This document shows, one piece after another, positions 16,836 through 23,914 of a DNA stretch of 64,000 nt; within the stretch, counting starts at the first letter, position 1; each line of letters begins with the position of its first letter. The notes beneath the pieces were generated by a model, which had not been told where the DNA came from, ran no database searches, and worked only from the letters and a program-made list of their open reading frames with translations. A program made the translations under genes and the position numbers. Source of the DNA: VAZQ01 sp963817135 (GTDB taxonomy: Bacteria; Pseudomonadota; Alphaproteobacteria; Rhizobiales; Xanthobacteraceae); contig CAWFNG010000022.1 in NCBI GenBank assembly GCA_963817135.1, positions 62,001-126,000 on the forward strand. The letters run 5' to 3'.

Positions 16836-17903
16836 TCAGGGGTGCCACGCCTCCATCACCGGCTTTTCGGGCTCTCCGGAACGGGCGTCGTCAATTGCAG
16901 CGAGCAGCGCGCGCAGTGCCTCCGCCACGCCCGCGCCGGTGGCGGCCGATATCAGTAGAGCCTTGGACCCTGCACTTTGCTTGCGGTCCCGGCAGTTTGC
17001 GGCAATGGCACGTTTGAGCCGGCGCATCTGTTCCTTTTGCTGGGCCGTTGTCATTGCATCCGACTTGTTGAGCGCCACAATTTCCGGCTTTTCGCTCAGC
17101 CCGTGCCCATAAGCCGCAAGCTCTGCGCGGACCGTTGCATAGGCCTTGCCTGCGTCCTCGCCGGTACCGTCAATCATGTGCAGGAGAACACGACAGCGCT
17201 CGACGTGTCCAAGAAAACGGGTGCCGAGCCCAGCGCCGTCATGGGCGCCGGCGATCAAGCCCGGAATGTCTGCCAGCACGAACTCGCGTCCGTCGATCTC
17301 GACGACCCCGAGTTGCGGATGAAGTGTCGTGAAAGGGTAGTCGGCTATCTTCGGTTTGGCGGCGCTTACTGTCGCAAGCAGAGTGGATTTTCCGGCGTTG
17401 GGCAATCCGACGATCCCTGCGTCCGCAATCAACTTGAGTCGCAATCTTATGGTCAACTCTTCGCCCGGTTGACCGGGATTGGCATGGCGCGGCGCCCGGT
17501 TGGTTGAAGTCTTGAAATGCGCATTGCCGAAGCCGCCATTGCCGCCACGCGCGAGCACCGCGCGCTGACCGATTTCGGTGAGATCGGCAAGAAGCGTTTC
17601 CCCGTCTTCCGCATAGATTTGCGTGCCCACCGGCACTTTCATGGTCACGTCAGCGCCGTTTGCGCCGTGCCGATCCTTTCCCATCCCGGCGCCGCCATTC
17701 TTGGCTTTGAAATGCTGCTGGTAGCGGTAATCGATGAGCGTGTTGAGGCCTTCGACGGCTTGCACAATCACGTCGCCGCCCTTGCCTCCGTCGCCGCCGT
17801 TGGGGCCGCCGAACTCGATGAATTTCTCGCGCCGGAACGAGACACAGCCGTTCCCGCCGTCACCCGAGCGGATATAGACCTTCGCTTCGTCGAGAAATTT
17901 CAT
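16836..17903 (-). CDS. obgE: Ribosome-associated GTPase Obg
   Basis: ObgE is an essential GTPase in 50S maturation and stress control. The N-terminal Obg fold is glycine-rich (KVYIRSGDGGNGCVSFRREK, GGKGGDVIVQAVEGLNTL) over residues 1-158. The G domain follows, with G1 GLPNAGKSTLL, G3 DIPGLI and G4 NKSD. The 355-aa length fits short alphaproteobacterial forms. The usual upstream partners rplU-rpmA are not found within the 480 bp upstream, which instead separate it from the divergent pncB. Confidence 0.97.
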   Translation of the reverse strand: MKFLDEAKVYIRSGDGGNGCVSFRREKFIEFGGPNGGDGGKGGDVIVQAVEGLNTLIDYRYQQHFKAKNGGAGMGKDRHGANGADVTMKVPVGTQIYAEDGETLLADLTEIGQRAVLARGGNGGFGNAHFKTSTNRAPRHANPGQPGEELTIRLRLKLIADAGIVGLPNAGKSTLLATVSAAKPKIADYPFTTLHPQLGVVEIDGREFVLADIPGLIAGAHDGAGLGTRFLGHVERCRVLLHMIDGTGEDAGKAYATVRAELAAYGHGLSEKPEIVALNKSDAMTTAQQKEQMRRLKRAIAANCRDRKQSAGSKALLISAATGAGVAEALRALLAAIDDARSGEPEKPVMEAWHP

Positions 17904-18385
17904 GGCATCCGCAATATGCGGTCGCCAAGATGAGAATAGGAGAGGCCCGGCCGGTTAAAAACCGACCGCGCGATGAAAAATAAAATCCGGAAAGAAGCAC
18001 TCGCCGGGAGGGGCCAAGCGGGGCCATGCCTCACTGATGCGGCCCAATAGGCCGCTCCCGACGCTGCCGTTCGCCGATATGCCGCTACGCCGCAACCCGA
18101 ACGCTGCCGCGGCGATCATCGCGGCTTGAATATCCCGGGGGCATTGCACCTCGGTTCGTTCTTGGTCGTGTGCGCCGGAGTCAACCAAGGCTTGGCGCAC
18201 GATATAATCTTGGTGAGTGTTGGCGCCGCTGTCAATGGCAAACAAAGGCGCTGGAACCCGCAAGTTCCGTTTCGCTGTGGTTAAACATGTATAGAACGCG
18301 TGTGCACTCGCGCCGCGCGCGCGAGAGTTCCTCTGCCTTCTATGTTATTTGCAGCGTCCCATTTTCGTTGCGGATAGATCCTTCC
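17904..18385. other. 482-bp non-coding divergent region between obgE and pncB
   Basis: This stretch should hold the promoters of obgE (leftward) and pncB (rightward). No RNA gene or convincing promoter was recognised. A 102-codon minus-strand open frame (17955-18263) crosses it, but it has no family resemblance and no good ribosome site, so it is not called. Confidence 0.5.
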
Positions 18386-19744
18386 ATGAGCGACGTCTCC
18401 AGTCCCCTGCTGACAGATCTCTATCAGCTCAACATGCTGCAGGCTTATTTCGAGCATGGGGACACCGAGACGGCGGTGTTTGAATTTTTCTTCCGCAAGC
18501 TTCCTGCCCGGCGGGGATTTCTCATCGCCGCCGGGCTCGAACAGGTCCTCGATTACCTCGAAGGGCTGCGTTTCTCGGCCGAAGACATCGATTGGCTTGC
18601 CGCAAGCGGCCGATTCGGAAATGCCCTGCTCGACCGACTTGCCGACTTCCGCTTCACCGGCGACGTGCATGCAATGCCTGAAGGCTCGGTATTTTTTTCC
18701 GATGAGCCGATTCTGCGCGTAACCGCGCCGCTCCCGCAGGCGCAACTCGTTGAAACCCGGATTATCAATCTCTTGCACTATCAATCGTCGATCGCCGCCA
18801 AAGGCGCGCGCATGCTGCTCGCCGCGCCGGGGAAGCTCCTGGTCGATTTCGGGCTCCGCCGCGCGCATGGCGCCGAGGCCGGGTTGCTCGCCGCGCGCGC
18901 AAGCTACATCGCCGGATTTGCCGGCACCGCGACGGTGCTGGCGGGCAAGCGCTTCGGCATTCCGATATTCGGCACCATGGCGCACTCGTTCATCGAAGCC
19001 CACGACGACGAACTTTCCGCATTCGAAATGTTCGCAATATCCCGCCCTGATAATCTGACCATCCTCATCGACACGTATGACACCGAGGCCGGCGCCCGCA
19101 AGGTAGTCGCACTCGCCCCGCGGTTACGCGCGCGCGGCATAGAAATTCGCGCCGTGCGGCTGGACAGCGGCGATCTGATCGCATTGTCGAAAAGCGTGCG
19201 GCGCATACTTGATGAAGGCGGTCTCAAAGAAGTGAACATATTCGTGAGCGGCGGCCTCGACGAGGATAGCCTCATGCGAATGAGGGCGGCCGGGGCGCCG
19301 ATCAACGGCTTCGGAATGGGAACGAGCTTGACCACCTCGTCGGATGTGCCGGCCTTGGACTGCGTCTACAAGCTGCAGGAATATGCCGGGCTGCCGCGCC
19401 GCAAGCAGTCGACCGGCAAGGCGACGTGGCCGGGGCGCAAGCAGGTCTGGCGCAGCTTTGGCACAGACGGTCGCATGTGCGGCGACGTGCTCTCACTCGA
19501 AACCGATCAGGTGAGCGGTGAGGCCCTTATCCAACCGGTCATGCGAGCCGGACGCCGGCTGGCGCCGGCGCCTTCCCTTGCGGCAAGCCGCGCCCGCGCC
19601 GAACGCGATCTTGCGCGCTTGCCCGAACCGCTGCGCCGGCTCGAGAGCGGCGCGACATACCGCGTCGAAGTGGAGGATGCCTTGCTCCGCCTGGCCGCCG
19701 AGGTCGATAGCCGCCTCGCACAGCAAAAGAAGGCTCCTGCATGA
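18386..19744 (+). CDS. pncB: Nicotinate phosphoribosyltransferase
   Basis: PncB joins nicotinate and PRPP in NAD salvage. The start at ATG 18386 gives MSDVSSPLLTDLYQLNMLQA, the family's N-terminus; the frame is open further upstream but without similarity. Core segments include FEFFFRKLPARRGFLIAAG, LVDFGLRRAHGAEAGL with the conserved Arg-His environment, IFGTMAHSFIEAHDDE and IDTYDTEAGARKV. The phosphate-binding end is FVSGGLDEDSLMRM with GFGMGTSL. It is about 452 aa. It overlaps pncA by 4 bp; the two enzymes act in sequence. Confidence 0.96.
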   Translation: MSDVSSPLLTDLYQLNMLQAYFEHGDTETAVFEFFFRKLPARRGFLIAAGLEQVLDYLEGLRFSAEDIDWLAASGRFGNALLDRLADFRFTGDVHAMPEGSVFFSDEPILRVTAPLPQAQLVETRIINLLHYQSSIAAKGARMLLAAPGKLLVDFGLRRAHGAEAGLLAARASYIAGFAGTATVLAGKRFGIPIFGTMAHSFIEAHDDELSAFEMFAISRPDNLTILIDTYDTEAGARKVVALAPRLRARGIEIRAVRLDSGDLIALSKSVRRILDEGGLKEVNIFVSGGLDEDSLMRMRAAGAPINGFGMGTSLTTSSDVPALDCVYKLQEYAGLPRRKQSTGKATWPGRKQVWRSFGTDGRMCGDVLSLETDQVSGEALIQPVMRAGRRLAPAPSLAASRARAERDLARLPEPLRRLESGATYRVEVEDALLRLAAEVDSRLAQQKKAPA

Positions 19745-20379
19745 CCGAACGGCTCGCTACGGGTTCCGGGGACGCGTTCATTGTCGTCGACGTGCAGAAT
19801 GACTTCTGCCCCGGGGGATTCCTACCCGTCGCACAGGGAGACGAGATTGTCCCCGTCCTCAACAGGCTGGCTCGTTGCTTCGAGCACGTGGTGCTCACGC
19901 AAGACTGGCATCCGCCGGGACATCAGTCATTCGCGTCGAGCCACCCCGGCAAAAAACCCTATGACCTCATTGAAGTCTCCTACGGCCCGCAAATCCTTTG
20001 GCCGGATCACTGCGTGCAGGGGACGCAAGGTGCTGCGTTCCGCGACGATCTCAAGGTCCTCCATGCCGAGCTCGTTCTGCGCAAGGGTTACCACCGCGAC
20101 ATCGATTCCTATTCGGCCTTCTATGAGAACGATCGCCGGACTCCCACCGGGCTTGCCGGATATCTGCGGGAGCGCGGGCTCAAACGGATTTTCCTCGCCG
20201 GTATCGCCTTCGATTTCTGCGTGCGCTATTCGGCCGAGGACGCAAAGCGCGAAGGGTTCGATGTGGTGGTGGTGGAGGACGCCTGCCGCGGCATTGACCT
20301 CGATGGATCGATGCTGACCACCCGCAAATCGTTTGCGTCGCATGGGGTTCGCTGCGCGCAAAGCGCCGAACTGCAATGA
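19741..20379 (+). CDS. pncA: Nicotinamidase
   Basis: PncA hydrolyses nicotinamide to nicotinate, the substrate of the upstream PncB. The 212-aa cysteine hydrolase begins with DAFIVVDVQNDFCPGGFLPV, which includes the catalytic Asp. The metal-site region is VVLTQDWHPPGHQSF, the catalytic Lys region is LVLRKGYHRDIDSYSAF, and the nucleophile is the Cys in IAFDFCVRYSAEDA. Start and stop coupling with pncB (ATGA overlap) makes a clean two-gene NAD salvage operon. Confidence 0.96.
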   Translation: MTERLATGSGDAFIVVDVQNDFCPGGFLPVAQGDEIVPVLNRLARCFEHVVLTQDWHPPGHQSFASSHPGKKPYDLIEVSYGPQILWPDHCVQGTQGAAFRDDLKVLHAELVLRKGYHRDIDSYSAFYENDRRTPTGLAGYLRERGLKRIFLAGIAFDFCVRYSAEDAKREGFDVVVVEDACRGIDLDGSMLTTRKSFASHGVRCAQSAELQ

Positions 20380-20452
20380 AGCGTCTCAGAAGAACGGGAT
20401 GGCGGTTGCAACAAACAATCATCCCGATGCAAAGCCGGGGGCACGTGAAGTC

Positions 20453-20992
20453 TCAACCCTGCCGATCGTCAGGTGCCGCGAGAATGAGCGCCCAAAACAC
20501 CTTGTACTTGGATTTTGGCGCGTACACCGCGGCAATACCCAAGCGGGTTGCCCCCTCAAGGAGCATATTTGCGCGATGCCCTGGCGAGTCGCGCCAACCG
20601 GAAAAAGCCTCCGCCAAAGTATGATAACCGGCGCCGATGTTTTCGGCCGCATTTCTGGCGTGATAGCCCTGAGCCTTGAGCCTCTCGTTCAATGAGCGGA
20701 TGACATTTTGGTCGAGTTTGTCCCGGTTGGCCATGGCCTGCGCTTGTGCCAGCGCCATTTTCATCAGTTCGGGATCGACGCTCACGGTGCTCAGGCCATT
20801 GTTGCTGCGATAGCCGGAAATCATGGAAGCAGCCGTTGCGGCGTCAAGCTGCGCCCCTTCTTGCGCCATGCTGCGGTAAAAGCTTGGTTCGCCAAGCGAC
20901 GGATCGTGGTCGCCGGCGCAGGCAGCCAGCAACAACAGCGCTGCACCGAACGCGGCGCACGCACCCGTCAGCCTGATTGCGCGACACTTCAT
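20453..20992 (-). CDS. CAP/SCP-domain putative lipoprotein
   Basis: The start at 20992 gives a signal sequence ending in a lipobox (GAALLLLAACAGDHD), so the mature protein should be lipid-anchored through that Cys. The rest is a CAP (SCP/PR-1) domain: SVDPELMKMALAQAQAMANR, AAENIGAGYHTLAEAFSGWRD and SPGHRANMLLEGATRLGI, with the His and Glu residues typical of the family's cleft. The product is about 179 aa. Bacterial CAP proteins have no settled activity. It is convergent with pncA and divergent from queE. Confidence 0.88.
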   Translation of the reverse strand: MKCRAIRLTGACAAFGAALLLLAACAGDHDPSLGEPSFYRSMAQEGAQLDAATAASMISGYRSNNGLSTVSVDPELMKMALAQAQAMANRDKLDQNVIRSLNERLKAQGYHARNAAENIGAGYHTLAEAFSGWRDSPGHRANMLLEGATRLGIAAVYAPKSKYKVFWALILAAPDDRQG

Positions 20993-21103
20993 CTCATTCC
21001 CGCCGGGGTCCTCGCGCTCGCATCCCGCAAGCGCTTGAAATTCAAACGTGGATATCCGAAGTATGGCGAAGCCACCATTCCCAACCATGCGCACAGTTTC
21101 ATT

Positions 21104-21736
21104 GTGTCATACGCCGTCAAGGAGATTTTTCTTACGTTGCAGGGCGAGGGCGCGCAGGCTGGCCGGACGGCCGTGTTCTGCCGGTTCGCCGGCTGCAATC
21201 TATGGTCAGGCCGCGAGCAGGATCGCTCCTCTGCGCAATGCCAATTCTGCGATACCGATTTTGTCGGAACGGACGGCACGCGCGGCAATCGCTACGCCTC
21301 TGCCGATGCCCTCACCGATGCGATCGAGTCCGAATGGGGGAAAACGTGGGACGATCGTTTTGTCGTGCTCACCGGCGGTGAGCCGCTGCTGCAGGTCGAT
21401 GCAGCCCTGATCGAGGCATTGCACGCACGCGGTTTTTCCATTGCGGTTGAAACCAACGGCACCATCGAACCGCCCCAGGGGCTTGACTGGATTTGCGTAA
21501 GCCCCAAGGCCGGGGCCGAGCTTCACATAAAGGCGGGCAACGAGCTCAAGCTGGTATTTCCGCAAGCCGGTGCACCGCCGCACGCATTCGAAGAGCTTGC
21601 ATTCGATCGCTTTTCACTCCAGCCGATGGATGGGCCCAAGCTTAAAGAAAACACGGCGCTGGCGATCGATTATTGCCGGGCGCATCCGCGCTGGCGGTTG
21701 AGCATTCAGATGCACAAGCTCGTCAATATCAGATGA
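21104..21736 (+). CDS. queE: 7-carboxy-7-deazaguanine synthase
   Basis: QueE is a radical-SAM enzyme that contracts 6-carboxytetrahydropterin to 7-carboxy-7-deazaguanine in queuosine synthesis. The GTG at 21104 is chosen because SYAVKEIFLTLQGEGAQAGR matches the family start. The unusual long radical-SAM cysteine motif is visible: CNLWSGREQDRSSAQCQFC followed by DTDFVGTDG. The long C-x14-C-x2-C spacing is characteristic of this QueE subtype. LTGGEPLLQVDAALIEAL is the GGE motif. It overlaps queD by 4 bp. Confidence 0.95.
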   Translation: MSYAVKEIFLTLQGEGAQAGRTAVFCRFAGCNLWSGREQDRSSAQCQFCDTDFVGTDGTRGNRYASADALTDAIESEWGKTWDDRFVVLTGGEPLLQVDAALIEALHARGFSIAVETNGTIEPPQGLDWICVSPKAGAELHIKAGNELKLVFPQAGAPPHAFEELAFDRFSLQPMDGPKLKENTALAIDYCRAHPRWRLSIQMHKLVNIR

Positions 21737-22089
21737 AAATCACGCAAGCCTTCAGGTTCGAAGCAGCCCATCGCCTGCCGAATGTATCGCCGGCCCATCG
21801 CTGTTATCGCATGCACGGCCACTCCTATCGCGTGGAAGCAACACTGAGCGGGTCGATCGACCCGGTCACCGGCTTCGTCATCGATTTTTTCGACATTCAG
21901 CAGGCGCTCGCACACCTGATCGCGCGCCTGGACCACCAATGTCTCAACGAGGTCGAAGGACTGGAAAACCCGACCTCGGAAAACATTGCGATCTGGATCT
22001 GGCAAAGAGCCAAGCCAGGCCTTCCCCCGCTTGCAGCCGTCAGGATCTATGAAACCAACGACAGCTGGGTCGAGTACGACGGCTCCTAA
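21733..22089 (+). CDS. queD: 6-carboxytetrahydropterin synthase
   Basis: QueD converts dihydroneopterin triphosphate to 6-carboxytetrahydropterin, the QueE substrate. The ATG at 21733 overlaps the queE stop. The 118-aa protein has the zinc-binding histidines in FRFEAAHRLPN and CYRMHGHSYRVEA, the LDHQCLNEV segment and the C-terminal catalytic Glu in VRIYETNDSWVEY. QueC is not in the window. It converges with the membrane gene on the other strand, overlapping by 4 bp. Confidence 0.96.
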   Translation: MKITQAFRFEAAHRLPNVSPAHRCYRMHGHSYRVEATLSGSIDPVTGFVIDFFDIQQALAHLIARLDHQCLNEVEGLENPTSENIAIWIWQRAKPGLPPLAAVRIYETNDSWVEYDGS

Positions 22090-22523
22090 TCATGCCAGGC
22101 GCGACGTTTTTCACGACTCCGCCTGCCAACAACTATATGACCAATAAACAGAGCCGGCAGGCAAAATCCGGCGGCGATGTGAATGCCGCTCATCCACGGC
22201 CGCAGCATCTCCGATCCCGCATAGTAGAGTCCGAAAGAAGTCAGGATAAGTGCGGCATTGAATGCCAGCATGGCCGTTCCGGTGAGCCGATTGCACTGGA
22301 CGCGCCAAGCCCGCTGGATGTGAAGTGGAACGAGCGCCCCCAATAACATTAGCCCGAGCATGGCAGCTCCGCCGTGGATCATTAGAAGATAGGCGGCCAA
22401 CTCCTGCCAGACGTCGCTCCCCGTCAAAGCTTGCGGATGTACGAAGTACCAGGCTCCGCCACTAAGGAACAGCAGCGCAAAGACACCAAAGAGTGCGAAG
22501 CGAAACCGAGTGTCAAGCCGCAA
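22086..22523 (-). CDS. Four-helix membrane protein with heme-type histidines, cytochrome b-like
   Basis: Four hydrophobic helices are visible: FALFGVFALLFLSGGAWYF, YLLMIHGGAAMLGLMLLGAL, AMLAFNAALILTSFGLYYAG and IHIAAGFCLPALFIGHIVVG. His residues lie at the start and end of the second helix (MIHGG, VPLH) and of the fourth helix (GIHIA, GHIVV), a spacing that would suit two b-type hemes, as in cytochrome b561 or DUF4405 proteins. The heme idea is inference. The start is probably TTG at 22523, overlapping apbE by 11 bp. The operon context with ApbE and an FMN-binding protein supports an electron-transfer role. Confidence 0.7.
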   Translation of the reverse strand: MRLDTRFRFALFGVFALLFLSGGAWYFVHPQALTGSDVWQELAAYLLMIHGGAAMLGLMLLGALVPLHIQRAWRVQCNRLTGTAMLAFNAALILTSFGLYYAGSEMLRPWMSGIHIAAGFCLPALFIGHIVVGRRSREKRRAWHD

Positions 22524-23427
22524 GACACAAAGCGCTCTGCAATTGCGCCGTGAAATGAATCTCCCCGCCTGCAGAGACCATGAGGGCATCGGCGCCATAG
22601 TGATCGAGCAACCCGGTCGCAGAAGTGCCGGCGATCATGAGCGCCTTGGTCAGCGCATCGGCAATCATGCAGGATGCTGCGCGCACAGTTACACCGGCCG
22701 CTGCCGCGGCAATAGCATCGCTTGCGGGATCGATTACGGCCGCTCTACAGACTTTGTCCGATGTGAACGAATCAAAGCAGCCTCCCGAAGTCGCAAGCGC
22801 CTGGTTCCCGACCTCGACGCTAAGCAGCAACCGGCGGGGATCGCGCGGGTCGCGAATATGAATTTTCTCGGGCCGCAATCCGAATTGAGCGAGGTCACCG
22901 CCCGCATTCACGAGGCCATTTGGCATACCGAGCCCTTGCAGCACCTCTATCGCGCGATCGACGGCGAAGCCTTTCGCAATTCCCCCCAAGTCAATTCGGA
23001 CGCCGGGATCGTTGAAGGAAACACATTGTCCTGGCAGCAATCTGATCCCTGGCCGGATTGGCATGGAAGGCGAGCCTGGATGGCGGTCATTGCTCGCATG
23101 CGGCAGTATCCCCAGCTGCTGCAGAACTGGAGCGACGCTGACATCGAAGGCTCCGTTCGAGCGCTCATGCAGTTCTATTGCTGTTTCCAGCACGTGATAC
23201 GTCCAGGCATGCACTGGAATAGGCTGCTGCCACGCGCCCGCGTTCAAGCGCGCAACATCGCTGTCGTTCTCATGAAAGCTCATGAGATCGTGGACCTTCG
23301 CGACAGCGCGGAACGCAGTCTCGATGGCTGCATGCATCTTGGCCGGCGCAGCGCCAGCCACCGCAATTTCCACGAATGTCCCGAGCAGGGGGCGTGCGCG
23401 ACGAGCGCTATCGGAGGCGGTTAGCAA
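22513..23427 (-). CDS. apbE: FAD:protein FMN transferase ApbE
   Basis: ApbE covalently attaches FMN from FAD to a Thr or Ser of exported target proteins. This 304-aa protein has family motifs RPLLGTFVEIAVAG near the start, DVSVAPVLQQL, RIDLGGIAKGFAVDRAIEVL and NGLVNAGGDLAQFG, and the metal-binding region ADALTKALMIAG near the C-terminus. A typical N-terminal signal or lipobox is not obvious. It overlaps the FMN-binding protein gene upstream by 20 bp, which gives its likely substrate directly, and the membrane gene downstream by 11 bp. Confidence 0.94.
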   Translation of the reverse strand: MLTASDSARRARPLLGTFVEIAVAGAAPAKMHAAIETAFRAVAKVHDLMSFHENDSDVARLNAGAWQQPIPVHAWTYHVLETAIELHERSNGAFDVSVAPVLQQLGILPHASNDRHPGSPSMPIRPGIRLLPGQCVSFNDPGVRIDLGGIAKGFAVDRAIEVLQGLGMPNGLVNAGGDLAQFGLRPEKIHIRDPRDPRRLLLSVEVGNQALATSGGCFDSFTSDKVCRAAVIDPASDAIAAAAAGVTVRAASCMIADALTKALMIAGTSATGLLDHYGADALMVSAGGEIHFTAQLQSALCLAA

Positions 23428-23914
23428 TGGCCATGATCCTCTTCACGCCTTCGGTCACGTGGTGGCAGGACAAGGTCGCGCCGGAGATATTGCGGATATC
23501 GACGCCGGCTTGCAGCGCACTGCCATTTGTCTTTCCGACGAATTGCGCGAGCCAGCTGGGGCTCCTGATCTCTCCGCCATACGACTCACGATATTGAAGG
23601 ATATCTACCTGGCGAATTCGTCCCGAGGGATCCAATGCGATTGAATAATCGATGTAGAGGTGCTTGCCGATCACGCGGTCAAAAATAAAAAAGCCAAGCA
23701 AGTGGCCGCCGGCTTCGGCCCTCCAGATGCGATCTGATTGTATGACGCTGAAGTTGGTGGCCGCCGGAAATGCGTGCTTTTGTGCTTCCGACAGTGACAG
23801 ATACTGGACCGCATGTGCCGCCGAGCCGATCGACAAGATCAGAGCCATCGGCGGCGTCCACTTTATCCATCTGGTCATGCACGCATATCCTGGCGTAGAT
23901 CGCCGGTAGGGCAT
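23408..23914 (-). CDS. Exported FMN-binding domain protein, likely ApbE substrate
   Basis: The 168-aa protein has a hydrophobic N-terminal segment (PPMALILSIGSAAHAVQYL) consistent with export, then an FMN_bind domain. The C-terminal motif DIRNISGATLSC matches the flavinylation consensus (S/T-G-A-T/S), so the Thr is the probable site of covalent FMN attachment by the ApbE encoded next door. The middle region contains VIGKHLYIDYSIALDPSGRI and VDILQYRESYGGEIRSP. It starts on the last base of the porin gene stop and overlaps apbE, so the three are tightly coupled. It would act as a periplasmic electron carrier. Confidence 0.9.
   Translation of the reverse strand: MPYRRSTPGYACMTRWIKWTPPMALILSIGSAAHAVQYLSLSEAQKHAFPAATNFSVIQSDRIWRAEAGGHLLGFFIFDRVIGKHLYIDYSIALDPSGRIRQVDILQYRESYGGEIRSPSWLAQFVGKTNGSALQAGVDIRNISGATLSCHHVTEGVKRIMAIANRLR

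Noticed and set aside
17955..18263. Possible 102-aa minus-strand gene upstream of obgE
   Set aside because: No ribosome site, no recognised similarity, and the sequence looks non-coding. rplU and rpmA, which might be expected here, do not match.
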